From Rhynchosporium graminicola (Eukaryota > Ascomycota > Leotiomycetes > Helotiales > Ploettnerulaceae): a DNA stretch of 64,000 nt. Positions 25,069 to 37,518 of this stretch are shown here, one piece after another (the stretch's first letter is position 1; each line of letters starts with the position of its first letter). The position numbers were made by a program, and so were the translations under genes. The stretch lies in assembly GCA_900074885.1 (NCBI GenBank), contig FJUW01000022.1, positions 434,001 to 498,000 on the forward strand, read 5' to 3'. The notes beneath the pieces are model-generated. The model searched no databases and had not been told where the DNA came from. It saw only the letters and a program-made list of their open reading frames with translations.

Positions 25069-25443
25069 TTATTCTGTGACGGGACGGGGATTCCAGGGGT
25101 TCAAATAGGGCTTCGCATCTGCACTAAAGCTACCAGGTACGGAGGCTACTACCTAGAACAGTGAGTGATCTGACGAATTAAAAGACACCTACCTCATCCA
25201 CTCATACCGACCGCTCCAGTCGCTCGCCGAGATATCTTCCTCGTGTACCTTACTGTATGAGTAACTCACTGCTGCTGCCTTTCGGGATTGATAAGAGTCT
25301 GAGTCGATGTTTGACGACACGATCGCCGCGGCGCTTGTTCTCTCGAGATGAGGTTGCATGAGATTGGTTTGACCACGGGATTTGCCCGATGCGCTGAAGT
25401 TGACTATCCTCAAGACGCCTTTTCGAGAAAGTGTACCTGCCAT
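25069..25443 (-). CDS. small protein of unknown function (101 aa, two exons)
   Basis: Exon 25193-25443 starts MAGTLSRKGVLRIVN and runs to RYEWMR, where a GTAGGT donor precedes a stop. A 69-bp intron (25124-25192) ending in CTTTAG joins it in phase to 25069-25123, giving a C-terminus ending PWNPRPVTE. The composition is protein-like (SRKAAAVSYSYSKVHEEDIS). I do not recognise the family. An alternative is that this exon is the 5' exon of the 1098-aa gene through a 402-bp intron with acceptor at 24791, which is also in phase. The shorter intron is more typical here, so I favour a separate gene. Confidence 0.42.
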
Positions 25444-25720
25444 GCTGTGCGTCACAAGTGGCAGCACGAATTATGCACTTCTTCTGGCGATTGGAAGAAG
25501 ACAGAGACATCACGGAACGTGGGACCACCGACCTCACTACTCTAACTCGTCTTGCCTATGACTGGGAAGAAGAAGAAGAAGCAAGGGAAGTGAAGTGAAA
25601 TAGATTAGCTACCTAGATGCCAGATTGCGCCTCGCCTTGCATAAGGTACGCAGAACAGCCAGCAAGAACTATCTATACCCAGTTTTCCAAGCGACTGGGG
25701 TAATAACACCCAACCTAATG

Positions 25721-25746
25721 TACCTACCTACCTACCTACCTACCTA
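25721..25746. repeat. (CCTA)n microsatellite
   Basis: About six CCTA units in a row. A second array lies at 26890-26916, so the same unit occurs twice in one promoter region. Confidence 0.9.
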
Positions 25747-26889
25747 CGCAAGTGAAGCTGAAGATATCGCTTATTAGCCGGACCATCTGCTGCTGAAAAC
25801 ACCACATTCGGCCACTGGCACCCACAGCCTCTCGTACTGTAACCACTCTGTATGAGCAATGTAGTTTCGAGTCTGGGGTGGACGATAGTCTGTCTACTAG
25901 GGTGTTGAACGATGATGATGATGATCGCCTTCATCCCTGCTACTTCATGGAGCTCCAGAAGATCCCCTACTAGAAGTAGAAGACCAGATTTTTGGGTCGG
26001 ACCTGAGCTGACCACAAGTGCGTGAAGATACAAGATACACGATGCATACTAAGTAAGATAAGGATCTAATGTTTGAATGGAAGTTTACTGTATCTGCGGA
26101 GGCAAAACTTGATTCAAGTTACCCACCGGACTGGAAACAGATCAGACGCAGGACACATCGACGTACTATGGTTTCACTCCTGAGTACCTAGATTTCAAGC
26201 TTGCCGTAGCACATAACACCTGCACATTAACAATACCATGATTCATACGAATGCTCGGTTTACATGGTTTGAATAGTCACTGCTCTACAAGAATTCTTCA
26301 GGCCAGCTACCGTGTTGTCACAGATCTACGTTTGTTTTCAGGACATTTTCAACCAGCAAGCAAGCCATGCTAGAAGTTGCGAATCGAACTTACACATCCA
26401 TGTATTATCTTGAGCTGAAGGGCCTTGTGGTCTATTCCCGTCCTTGACAAAAATCCATGGTACATGTCCTGTGATAGTTGTTTGGCAAATGAATGTGGTT
26501 CTCATACATTTCGGCTGCATTCATTAGGTAGGTCGGAAGGTACCTTGCGAAGGTTTGAAAGTATTTAATCAGACTTTCGAGTTCCCTCCATTATTTACTT
26601 CTAAAGCTCAACTTCTTCACCCCACCCCCACCTTTCTCTCCATCGGCCGCGAGATAGAGTATCTCTCGAGGTCCTCATCTCCTCTCTATCGACGTCCAAA
26701 ATCCAACCAAACACACCCCCCCCACCTGCACCGAGCCCACTCACCTGCGTGCACCCACCTCAACCGGGAAGCCCCAGCTCCAGCTCCAGATCCCAGTTCG
26801 GGGTCTGGCAAGGCGACCAAGGAATCCCAAGGGACCCAGGGGACCCAAGGGAACACTGACTCTACTCCATAAGGTACAGACAGACAGGT

Positions 26890-26916
26890 ACCTACCTACC
26901 TACTTACCTACCTACT
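26890..26916. repeat. (CCTA)n microsatellite, interrupted
   Basis: CCTA units with one CTTA variant, in the likely 5' leader of the tricalbin gene. Confidence 0.85.
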
Positions 26917-27376
26917 GTACCTCCGTCGTAGACCAACAGCGGCTTTAGCGTTCCACAGCCCGTGCGGGAATTTCGTCAACGCAGCTGGCCAGGGATGTTG
27001 CACTGAAAGTAAGCCCAATCCCTGTACAGGCAGACCAAACCAGCCAACCACCTCAAGCAAGCAAGTTGTTTCCACGGCCCAAGCCACCTGAAGACCTGCC
27101 CTGCCTGCCTCTTCTTGTCCAGCCAGCTAACCCACAAGGCAACTCGAGCTCAACTCTTCTATCTCCACCTAGATCAGCTCCTCCCGACCAGATTATACCG
27201 ACCTCAGCGATTTGAAGATTGTATTCTTCTCATCCCGGGCTCCTTTCGTTTTTGCCCTCCTTTTTGTCTTGTCCATCTACCAAAAGTCGCACGAGGAATC
27301 GTTGGCCGACCTGAAGTCAATTGCATGCTGGCAAGCTCAATTGTTCTAGATCAAGGCAGTGAAGATCTCAGCAAAG

Positions 27377-30300
27377 ATGGACGTCAAATCTAGTGCTGCA
27401 GAATTAAGATCACAGGGTGTCTTGGAAGCTGCCCGGGACCCAGACAGTTCAGTCACTGCAGAAGATGCGCAACAGAGTATCGTGGCCGAGAGCAAGAAGG
27501 CTGGAGTCGCAGCCTTCTCATTTGATCCAGATGCTACCCCCGAGCAGAAGGCCGCTCAGGCCAGAGCTGTAAGCTTGTAATTCTATTTTCAAGGATCAAT
27601 GGCTAATCTAAACAGCATGTACCCGAAGGCTTCCATCACGAACATAAATCCAAAGGAGTCGCGATTCCAACAGACATTGACGATGGTAAACCCGGTGCAT
27701 ACAATCTTCCCTCACCTACTACCGCTGGAGCCCTCGCACCTACTGCACCCCCTAAAGATAAGACTGGGAAACCTATCACAAATGGGATCAGCGGCCAGTT
27801 CATTGACGACGAGGAGAACGATCGATGGGTGGAAAGAACTGGCTGGGCGCCAAGATTTGGCAATGGTGTTTCAAGCGCATCAATCGAAGAGGAGAGTCTG
27901 GCAGACCACCAGACTTGGGTCGAGGGAAAGTTAGACGATAAGTTCTTTGGTGGTGAGTGTCATCTGTATTTCTCCATCTTATGGCCGCTTACTTGAATCG
28001 GGCAGACTGGTACCACAATACTGCCGTCATTATATTCGCCTGCCTGTCCTCTTGGTTTGTGGCAGTCTTGGGGGGTGGGCTTGCTTGGGTATTCCTCATT
28101 ATGGCCATTTGCGGCACGTATTACCGAACGTCTCTACGACGAGTGCGACGAAACTTCAGGGACGATGTCAATAGAGAGGTCGCAAAGAATAGGCTAGAGA
28201 CAGACACCGAGAGTTTGGAGTGGATCAACAGTTTCTTGGTCAAGTTCTGGCCTATCTTCCAGCCTGTCTTGGCGGAGACCATCATCAACTCAGTTGACCA
28301 AGTGCTAAGTACTTCAACACCAGCATTCCTCGACAGCTTGCGTATGAAGACTTTCACACTTGGAAACAAGCCTCCGAGGATGGAGCATGTCAAGACTTAC
28401 CCAAAAGCGGATGACGATGTTGTACTGATGGACTGGAAATTCAGTTTCACGCCAAACGACCATGCGGACATGACTTCGCGCCAGATAAAGAATAAGGTCA
28501 ATCCAAAGATTGTTCTCGAAATCAGAATTGGGAAAGCTATGATCAGTAAGGGTCTAGATGTCATCGGTATGCTCCAATCCAGTTGAACTCCGTGTTTTCC
28601 TATTTAAATATATTGGAATATGCTAACTCCCAAACTTTTCCTAGTTGAGGATATGGCATTCTCAGGTCTCATGCGAGTCAAGATCAAGCTCCAGATTCCT
28701 TTCCCTCACGTTGAGAAGATCGAGATCTCTTTCCTTGAGAAGCCGACCATCGATTATTCTTGTAAGCCAATAGGTGGTGAGATGCTTGGATTCGACATCA
28801 ACTTTATCCCCGGACTAGAATCCTTCATTCTGGAACAAGTCCATGCGAATATCGGTCCTATCATGTACGCTCCAAATGTGTTCCCGATCGAGGTTGCGAA
28901 GATGCTTTCTGGTTCGGCCGTGGATCAGGCCATTGGTGTTATGGCGATCACTCTGCATGGAGCTCAAGGACTCAAGAATCCTGACAAATTCGCTGGAACT
29001 GTAAGTATTGCCCAATTATCCCCTTTCTGGGTGTCGCTAGATATCTTTGAGACATTTGGAATATTCTTCTCGATGTCTCAACATGATCTCGCGACATGCG
29101 GAAAAATCCTTCTTCCCACGTCCCAAGACGATCATGAGAGAAGTTGAAACTTTTTTGGTTGTAGCCACTGCTGACCTTTGATCTAGCCCGATCCATACGC
29201 GGTCCTGTCGTTCAATAATGGTGCTGGACTGGCGCAAACAAAGATCATCAAGGAGAACGCCAATCCAAAATGGAATGAGACGAAATACGTCATCGTCACA
29301 TCTTTCAATGACAGCCTTACCCTCCAACTTTTCGACTACAATGAATTTCGCAAGGATAAGGAGCTGGGAACAGCTACCTTCCCTCTTGAAAGAATTCAGG
29401 AGGTCACAGAGCATGAAAATGAACAACTTGAGGTTATGGCCAATGGCAAGGCTCGCGGAATCTTGTCTTCGGACATTCGTTTCTTTCCTGTTCTTGAAGG
29501 ACGAGAACTTCCGGATGGCAAGAAAGAACCCCCTCCAGAATCCAATACTGGTATCGCGAAAGTCACTATCGAGCAAGCGAAAGACCTTGATGGCACAAAG
29601 AGTCTTTTGGGTGCCCTTAATCCATATGGTGAGTACGCAATGGGGACGTTCACCTTCTTATCACGTTCTCAATGTCGAATGCCTCTCAATGTCACATGAA
29701 TTTCGCGGGACAAGTCTTTCTATGTCACGCAACACTTTTATCGTTCCAATTGCTAATTACCCTTTCCCTAGGTGTACTTCTGCTGAACAACAAGGAAATT
29801 CACGTTACTCGAAAGCTAAAACGAACGAACAATCCTATCTGGGACAATGGATCCAAGGAAGTTCTCATTACGGATCGCAAGACTGCAAAACTTGGACTCG
29901 TTATCAAGGACGATAGAGATCTTTCAGCTGACCCCATCCTCGGCACATATCAAATCAAGCTCAATGATATGTTGGAACTGATGGAGAAGGGCCAAGAGTG
30001 GTACAATCTCGCTGGTGCAAAGTCTGGCCGCGTCAAGTTCACCGTCCAGTGGAAGCCTGTGGCCCTCTCCGGTGTTGGAGCTGGCACAGGTGGATATGTT
30101 ACACCTATAGGTGTCATGAGATTTCATTTCAAGAATGCTCGGGATCTTCGCAACCTGGAGACACTCGGAAAGTCAGATCCCTATGTTCGAGTGTTACTGT
30201 CGGGTATCGAAAAAGCTCGTACCGTCACGTTCCAAAACAACCTCAATCCAGACTTTGACGAGGTTGTATATGTGCCAGTACATAGCACTCGTGAGAAATT

Positions 30301-32646
30301 GACCTTGGAGGTCATGGATCAGGAAAGCATCAACAGTGATCGATCTCTAGGCTCAATCGAGCTCCTCGCCTCGGACTACATTACGCAGGCCACGAACGGC
30401 GAATTCCTTGTCAATGATTCGAAGAAGCTACAGTCTGGTCCTCTCCGCATTCATGCGAAGGGCTCTCCAAGAGGCACACTAAACTACACGGTGTCCTTCT
30501 ACCCATGTCTGAATGTTGCCGATCCTGAAGACGAGGAAGAGCTTGCAGCTAGGAAGAAGTCTGCAGAAGAGGCAAGAGGTCGTGCATCATTAGAAAGCAG
30601 TAGGTCTGGTGATACCAAAGGAGGAGATCCAGTTGCCGCTGCAAATAAGACCCTAGAAAATGGGAAGATTGATACTACTCTCGCTCACACACTCGCTGAG
30701 GGTGAAAAGGAGCAGACTGAGACTGAAGAGGAGAAGAAGTTACCGAAGATTCATCTCACTCCGACCGAGCTCCTCAAATACGAGTCTGGACTCATCATCT
30801 TCAAATTAATGGATGTCGATCTTACGCACAGTAACACCCATGTCGATGGTATGTATAAAGGTAGCCCACTTGTTCTGTCTTGGCTAATTTTTATAGTCCT
30901 TCTCGACGATTTAGCACTTCCTTCATACTCGTCATCAAGAATCAAGTCCCGGAAGGCGACAATTGATGAAATTGGAGATTGCTTCGTTCGGGAACTCGAT
31001 TTCTCAAGAATTACTCTTCGCATTCGCGAGAAGGGCGAGCTCAAGGGTGATGCGAAGAAGGATAAGGAAGACGTTATCGCTAAGCTTACCGGCAATACTC
31101 TAGATACGCTGAAGCAATGCCTGGTAAGTCCTAAATCCAAAGCTTCAATGTGCATTGTAAATGTGGCTGACAGTGATGTAGAACAATCCAACTGTTCTAA
31201 AACTCAAGGACGATCAGGGCCAAACCTGCAGCATCAAAGTCAGCTTGAAGTACATACCTGTCAAGATGCAGCTTGACCCAAGTGAAAGTATGAACAACAT
31301 GGGCAAACTTCGTGTCGACGTGCTTGATGCCTCGAATCTTCCATCCGCGGATAGGAATGGATACAGTGATCCTTACTGTCTATTCGATCTGAATGGAAAA
31401 GAGGTCTTTAAGACGAAAGTACAGAAGAAAACACTCCATCCAGCATGGAACGAGTATTTCGAGGTCGATGTTGCATCCAGGACAGCCGCCAAATTTACGT
31501 GTAAGGTGTTCGATTGGGATTTTGCTGACAAAGCAGACTTGTTGGGTAACGCCGAAATCAATCTCGATATGTTGGATCCTTTCAAAGCCCAGGAATTCAA
31601 TCTTTCACTAGACGGCAAATCTGGAAGTGTCAGGTTGCGCCTGCTCTTCAGACCAGATTATGTCGTCAGATCACGTCAAGGATCTTCGACTTTCTCTGGA
31701 ACATTCGCCACCCCAGGCAGAATTGTAACTGGTGTTGCTGGTGCCCCAATAAAAGGTGTTGGGTTTGCTGCTCATGGTGTTGGTAAAGGTGCATCCTTCA
31801 TCCGAAACGGCTTCAAAAGTAAGAAGAAGGATGACGAGCCTAATGGCGCGATCATGGAAGCAGAGGACGCCAAATTTGCGAACGGAGGCAGCTCTAGCGG
31901 ACTCAGAAGAGCGAGCAATTTGCCACCTCCGCCAGCTCGACCAGAGTCGCCTGTTACTCCTCCAGGAACTGCTCTTGGCGTTCCAGGTCACAATCGTACT
32001 AAGAGTTTCGGGCAATCCTCAGTGCACAGTGCTGTTGTCGGCGGTTCTAGCGCTCCCCCTTCAGGCACAGGTAAGCATTCAATTTCTTTTACAGTATGCC
32101 TTTGGACATCCGCGGGGGGCAATTCCTTTCCAAGAAAAAGGTCTCTCATATTTCAGAGGATTGTCACACTGGGTTATAAGAGTGCTAATGTTCGTCACAG
32201 CCAGCTTCACTATCCTCTCGGCAAGCGGCTTCCCTCCATCGTCAAACGTTATGGTCTACATGAAACAACTCGGTTCAAAGACAAAGACCATCCATAAAAC
32301 GGATCATATCAAATCCGCTTCCGGTACTGTGACATTCAATGACAAGAAGGAGAGTTTCAAGTGTTCTTGTTCCGCAGACACCCAGTTCCAGATCCAAGTC
32401 AAAGGTCACAACACATTTGGCAGTGATGATGATCTCGGAGAGGGTCTCTTCTTCGTCGACGAATCCGGAACCGGGTTAGAGAAATCTGTCAAGGCAGGTA
32501 GCGGACAGGTCGTTCTTAAGAGCAACTTTGTCCTCAATCCCGTAATCGAAAGTGGCGACAACAGCCCGAAACCAAGTATCGGTGGCTTACGGAAAGGTCT
32601 CTTGTCAAAGAGCGGGCGGAATAGCAGAGATGTCACGCCTTCATGA
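27377..32646 (+). CDS. Tricalbin (ER-plasma membrane tether with SMP and C2 domains)
   Basis: Nine exons join in phase: 27377-27568, 27616-27952, 28006-28566, 28645-29000, 29187-29628, 29772-30848, 30897-31123, 31182-32070 and 32201-32646. They give 1508 aa, the usual length for fungal tricalbins. After a hydrophilic start, residues 180-215 form a membrane hairpin (NTAVIIFACLSSWFVAVLGG and the following AWVFLIMAICG). Next is the lipid-binding SMP domain (from about LEWINSFLVKFWPIFQPVL to residue 445). Four or more C2 domains follow, seen in NPDKFAGTPDPYAVL, LGKSDPYVRVLL and NGYSDPYCLFDLNGKEVF. The tail is disordered, then a last beta-rich piece. Tricalbins tether cortical ER to the plasma membrane and move lipids in a calcium-dependent way. 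Exons 6 and 7 stay open across a 48-bp in-frame intron, so its retention would be tolerated. Confidence 0.95.
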
Positions 32647-33384
32647 ACAAACACTATGCCATGTGTGGGCGGGTTGGATGGTGGCTTTGTATGTAACCTT
32701 GTAAATTTCCACTTCATCGCGTTCTTCTCCTATACTGCGATTGCGATACCACAGCGAAACTGTTTTTGCGCACTTTTCTTCTCTTCTTCTTCCCAAAGAA
32801 TAAGTTTCGGCATGGAGGATGCATGGAATATAGATTTGGGGGTAGCAGTGGCTTTGATCGACATAATCGGACAGGCGGACTTTGTTGGTATGTAGTGAAT
32901 TGAAAGGCCTCTTCTAGTATATACCACATGCTTTTTAATGATTCACAGAACTCATCCTCTGTCAATCCGGTATGCTTGGGCATGAAGTACATCAGGTATT
33001 TCCGCCAAGCTGGGTAGCGGTCTTCATGTTTCCGCGTCTATCATTCATTCGAGGTCTGGATTCTCAACTCGGTACCGGAAGGGTGGAAAGCTCCGGAATT
33101 CTGTTCGTTGAACTGCTTGCATAAATGGGTACCCGACGGTGAGATCGAGACTCGAGTCAGGTTGTCTAATTAATACACTGGTTACAAGCTTCTTATATTC
33201 GGGGAAGATCTATCTTCATCGTGACCAGGAACTGCGATGTCTTGGCGGTCTTCCAATTTCTTGGCTGGAAACGAATGGCGGGGTTGACGGAGCACGGGAT
33301 GTAAACCAGGACCGAATACGCGAGCAAGCAGGCAAGGAAGCCTTGAGGTTCATCTGAAGTGTGCTGGTATATGTATGCATGTAT

Positions 33385-33414
33385 GGGATGAACGGGATGA
33401 ACGGGATGAACGGG
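33385..33414. repeat. three tandem copies of a 10-bp unit
   Basis: GGGATGAACG is repeated three times exactly. No coding role is seen. Confidence 0.9.
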
Positions 33415-34102
33415 AATCGGGACGGGTCCATAATGCTTGATTGATATCGGTAGTTGTTTTTAGCTATGTGTAAGTAGGTATGTTTCTTCGTAAGTCGCTA
33501 GCTGGACACATCAATAAGACATCCTCTGAGTGAGGTAAGCAGCAGGCATATATATGTCGGTATATACATATGTATGAGCTGAGATCAGCTGTGGCGTCTT
33601 TCTTGCTAAGCAGCGGGAATAGAACTCACCAAGCCCGAAGTACCAAACTCCGTCAGTTTGTAGTAGTTGTTATATAAGTATGTGATTTGCTTTGGAGTAG
33701 CACGTACACCAAATACTTAGTAGACGGTGTTGTATGAAGGAAGGTAGGCATATGGAAGGCCCACTACAATTGTATATGACCCAAGAAAAGTTGAGGAATT
33801 TCATCTCCAAACAGAGTTTTGATACCGTACCCATCCCGATGACGGGAGTTAAGTCAGTCAATAGCCAGTGAGTGTTCCCTGCACATCTGACTCCCCCACC
33901 TGATAGTACAGTATCGACAAGTCAACTAACTCAAATGTCATGGTCCCTCCCCTCCTTCTAATATAAGTAGTGCCCGATTACTGATTGCCTTTCTCTACCT
34001 GCAGTTGTGCAGCTGCGCTACGCTACGCTGGGTCAGTGCAGCTGTGAGAGAGTGTGTGTGAGCTGAGCATCTGCGTCATTCGACCGTAAGTCGGTACCTT
34101 CA

Positions 34103-34144
34103 CCCATTCCCATTCCCATTCCCACTCCCATCCCACTCCCACGC
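34103..34144 (+). promoter_or_regulatory. CCCATT/CCCACT pyrimidine-rich tract
   Basis: About seven units of a CCCATTC/CCCACTC type lie 270-310 bp ahead of the oxysterol-binding start codon. CT-rich tracts of this kind are common near fungal transcription starts; a role here is inference. Confidence 0.4.
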
Positions 34145-34409
34145 TCCCACTGCCGATGTCCGTCCAATCCATTCACCTGCACCCAAATGTATGTACCAAC
34201 ACCAGGACCTGTACAGTCACTTCAATAAATTTGCACATACCTCATTCTTCATCTCCCGACACGCAGCCTCACTTACTTATCAACAGTACCAAGACAACAC
34301 AAGACGAACCCAAAGAAAGCCCTCTTGCCTCCCACCCAAACGAAACGAAACGAAAGACCCGAATAAACAATAGAAAATATTGAGTAGGAAGCAGGTCATA
34401 CTTGCGAGG

Positions 34410-36644
34410 ATGGTCAGCCTAGGACATGTACATCGCCGGGCCTCTGCGGCAAGTAGGTAAACTTCCAGGTTGCATGCCTAAAGCTCCAAGAGATATTGAA
34501 GAAGTGAAAACAATGAGGGGATTTGTCAAATTCCAATAAATTCTAATGATGCCATGGCAAACAGGTGCGAGATCTTCGGTCGATGAATCGAGGTCGGATG
34601 GCGCAGAGGACGAGACCACGGTCGTAGAGCCCGATCAGGGAAATGGTGAGCTTCATCTACCTCCATACACAACCAGATATTTGAGGGAAAGTACTGGTAT
34701 TGATTGGAATAGTGCTGTCGCATATCATCTCGCAGTTGCGACCAGGTGCGGATCTGAGTCGAGTTGTGCTGCCGACTTTTATTCTGGAGCCTAGGAGCAT
34801 GTTGGAGAGGATCACTAAGTACGTGTTTACTTTCTGTTGGGATATCGAAGAGGCATACTGATTGATACACAGTTTTATGGCACATCCGGAAACACTGCTA
34901 CCTATGTCTGAGATCGAGGACCCAACTCAGAGATTCGTGTCGGTTGTCAAGTTCTATCTGAGTGGATGGCACATCAAGCCGCCGTACGTATACAAGTCGA
35001 ACAGCTTCTTGGAGTGGAGCGAAAAAGGTTGACGAATATATAGCGGGGTCAAGAAACCTCTAAATCCAATCCTAGGGGAGACGTTCGCATGCTATTGGGA
35101 CTTTCCAGACAATACAAAGGGATACTATATCTCCGAACAAACTTCTCACCACCCTCCAAAATCGAGTTACTTCTACATGGCCCCCAACCACCACATCCGC
35201 ATCGACGGCTGTCTCAAGCCGCGCAGTAAGTTCTTGGGCAACTCTGCGGCTAGTATGATGGAGGGAATTGCTATCTTGCGATTCTTGAATAGGGGCGATA
35301 GTGCGAAGGGAGAGCGGTACATCCTCACTCAACCGAACATGTATGCGCGGGGTATTTTGTTTGGGAAGATGAAATATGAGCTTGGAGATCACAGCTTCGT
35401 AAGGTGCCCAGAGCTGGGACTGAGTGCAGATATTGAATTCAAGACGAAAGGTTACTTTGGAGGAACATATAATGCCATCGGAGGCGTGATCAAGAATGAT
35501 CATACAGGTGAGGTACTATTTGAGTTGTCAGGCATGTGGAGTGGTGAGATGTCTCTCAAAAATATGACGGTAAGCTGAATAAACTACTTGAAGGATACCA
35601 GGACTGACAGAACTGTAGACTGGAAAGAAGGAAGTGTTGTTCGATGCTACGCGGGCAAAGCACACACCTCCAACTGTACGACCTCTCGACGAGCAAGAAG
35701 AGCGCGAATCTCAGAAGCTTTGGTTCGCTACTGCCAAGGCCGTCAAGGAACGAAACCATGAGGTTGCCACAGATGAGAAGACTAAGATCGAGGATATGCA
35801 GAGAGATGAAGCTTCTAGGAGAGTTGAAGAAGGTGTGGAATGGCATCCGAGACTATTTAGACCAGTAAGAGGCGGGCCTGGGGGTTCAGAGGAGGGCGAA
35901 GAGGACTTGGACTGGATTCTCAATGCAACGATGTGAGCGGACCCCCTCAAATATCATGTAGAAGCAAGTCAAGCTGACGATCATACGGTGATGGACAAAC
36001 GCCTGAACAGCAAGCAGAGCAAATACTGACAGTCACGCCCATTCTTCAGGGGCAAAGGAGCACTGAAAAGAACCCAATTCCACCTCAACACACACACAAG
36101 GAACCATCCACAGCAATCCAAGCATCTACACCAGCCCCCGCACCAGTATTAACAGCTATTCCCTCCGCAGAGAACGAGCGACCTCAATCGAACCACTCCG
36201 ACGACTTCGTCAAATTTGACAAAGAGGACGGAACGCCTTCCAATATCAACACCAACAATACTGCCAGTACTAATGCGACACCTACCATTCCGGAATACCA
36301 CGCCCCAGCTGATCTCGAGGCCGCTCAGACTTTTAACAATGGCCAGCAGCAACAGGATCTCGAAAATACGCTCAGGTCGACCAGTACAGAGCGGGTCAGT
36401 GGTTCCCCTTTGATCGATTTTAGTGGGGATTTAAAGAGAGATCTTTCGACTGTGGATGCGAGCAAGAAGAAGACTCCAGCGACGTTGAAGAAGCAAGATA
36501 CTGATTCTCTGGTAAGAGCTAAATTTTACGTCTCGGATATCATGACTGTCCTTCTCGGACTTGTTATAAGAACCCCTAAAGGCCGAGATGATAAAATACT
36601 AACATCATGGCAAACAGGATGGTTTCGTCGACGCTGAAGGATAA
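34410..36644 (+). CDS. Oxysterol-binding protein homologue (Osh/ORP family), C-terminal part unresolved
   Basis: Clear exons: 34410-34452, 34565-34645, 34713-34818, 34873-34983, 35044-35569 and 35619-about 35932. A later coding block runs about 35990-36511 with last exon 36618-36644 (DGFVDAEG, stop). The OSBP ligand domain starts near [19 protein letters not shown]; the family signature EQTSHHPP is at residues 145-152, with conserved [12 protein letters not shown] just before. No PH or ankyrin domain, so it is a short, Osh6/Osh7-like member; these move sterol or phosphatidylserine and PI4P between membranes. The link from ...WILNAT to the downstream frame ([12 protein letters not shown]...) is not solved: right-phase acceptors run into an in-frame TGA at 35975. 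An in-phase alternative intron 35865-36010 would drop a conserved segment. The first exon is inferred from phase and is less sure. Confidence 0.85.
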
Positions 36645-37518
36645 TTAAACGGATACGTGGTTCCGCATCAAACTTTCACTCTCTGAATGTCCTGAAGGAC
36701 CGAGGGGGGTTTCAATTACAGATAGGTTAGGAGGATTGAAAGGCGGGATGAGAAGAAAAGGTCATGAATACATGTGACTACTGGAAAGGAGTGGATAGGA
36801 CGGCTAGGCTGGGATTGGGGCCGGAGGGGCGTTGTGCTTAGGGATATATAAACGAGACAAATGAACAAGCGAATGAGTAATAGGATGAACTTTCGAAGAA
36901 ATGTTTGCCTGTATGGCAATTGCTATTTATCGCTTGTTGTCGATATCCTCATACGATATTGATATTTAGAGCTGGCCCAGCCAGGCTAGGGAGGCTAGGT
37001 GAGCTACCTACCTACGGCGTAGATGGGCTAGGTGCGCTACATCGACGGTAATACGGATTTATTACACGTTTTCGAAACAGTCGTAACTCGAAACTTCGAT
37101 GTTTAATGTTTTATTCTTTATTTGACGCTCCCTAGATTGTATATCAAGCAAATACCAGATCTCTACACATTTGGCGCTCTGACTTTTCGAGTCATTGTCA
37201 TACAAGGAAAACTCGAGCCCGTCTGATGATTTGATGACTTCTCTGCAATGAGAGAAGGAGAAACTTTTTGCGAGTATCGTATAGTACATATCACCACCCA
37301 TCTCTCTCCGTCCCAATATCTTGTCATGGGATTTGCATGGCTGTAACCTTAACGCCAGATATTGCCGTCCTGTATCAATCGTCGCGCACTCAGCATACAA
37401 CTCCACATCAATCCATACATTTATCTAAGCAGCTTCCCCAAATCTTCCCTTTGCTTTTCCCACCCCTCTCCAAAAGCACCCCAAACCAAACTTATCCCAT
37501 TCCTTCCCCGTACAAATC
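36645..37518. other. intergenic between convergent genes
   Basis: About 870 bp holding the 3' flanks of the oxysterol-binding and U2AF genes. No gene or notable repeat seen; short frames here look random. Confidence 0.5.

Larger units (their letters stand above)
25444..27376. promoter_or_regulatory. long upstream/leader region of the tricalbin gene, with two CCTA repeats
   Basis: About 1.9 kb between two divergent genes. Bases 25721-25746 and 26890-26916 hold (CCTA)n runs. From about 26560 the + strand is pyrimidine- and Pro-codon-rich, as expected for a long 5' leader. Open frame 26555-26872 lies in this leader and may be an upstream ORF, but it shows no family signal. Confidence 0.45.
32647..34409. 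other. intergenic between tricalbin and oxysterol-binding gene
   Basis: About 1.8 kb with no supported gene. It holds a 10-bp tandem repeat (33385-33414) and a CCCATT-rich pyrimidine tract (34103-34144) that is probably part of the next gene's promoter. Confidence 0.5.

Noticed and set aside
26555..26872. 105-codon Pro/Thr-rich frame before tricalbin
   Set aside because: It lies in the pyrimidine-rich leader; the Pro/Ser richness follows from base composition.
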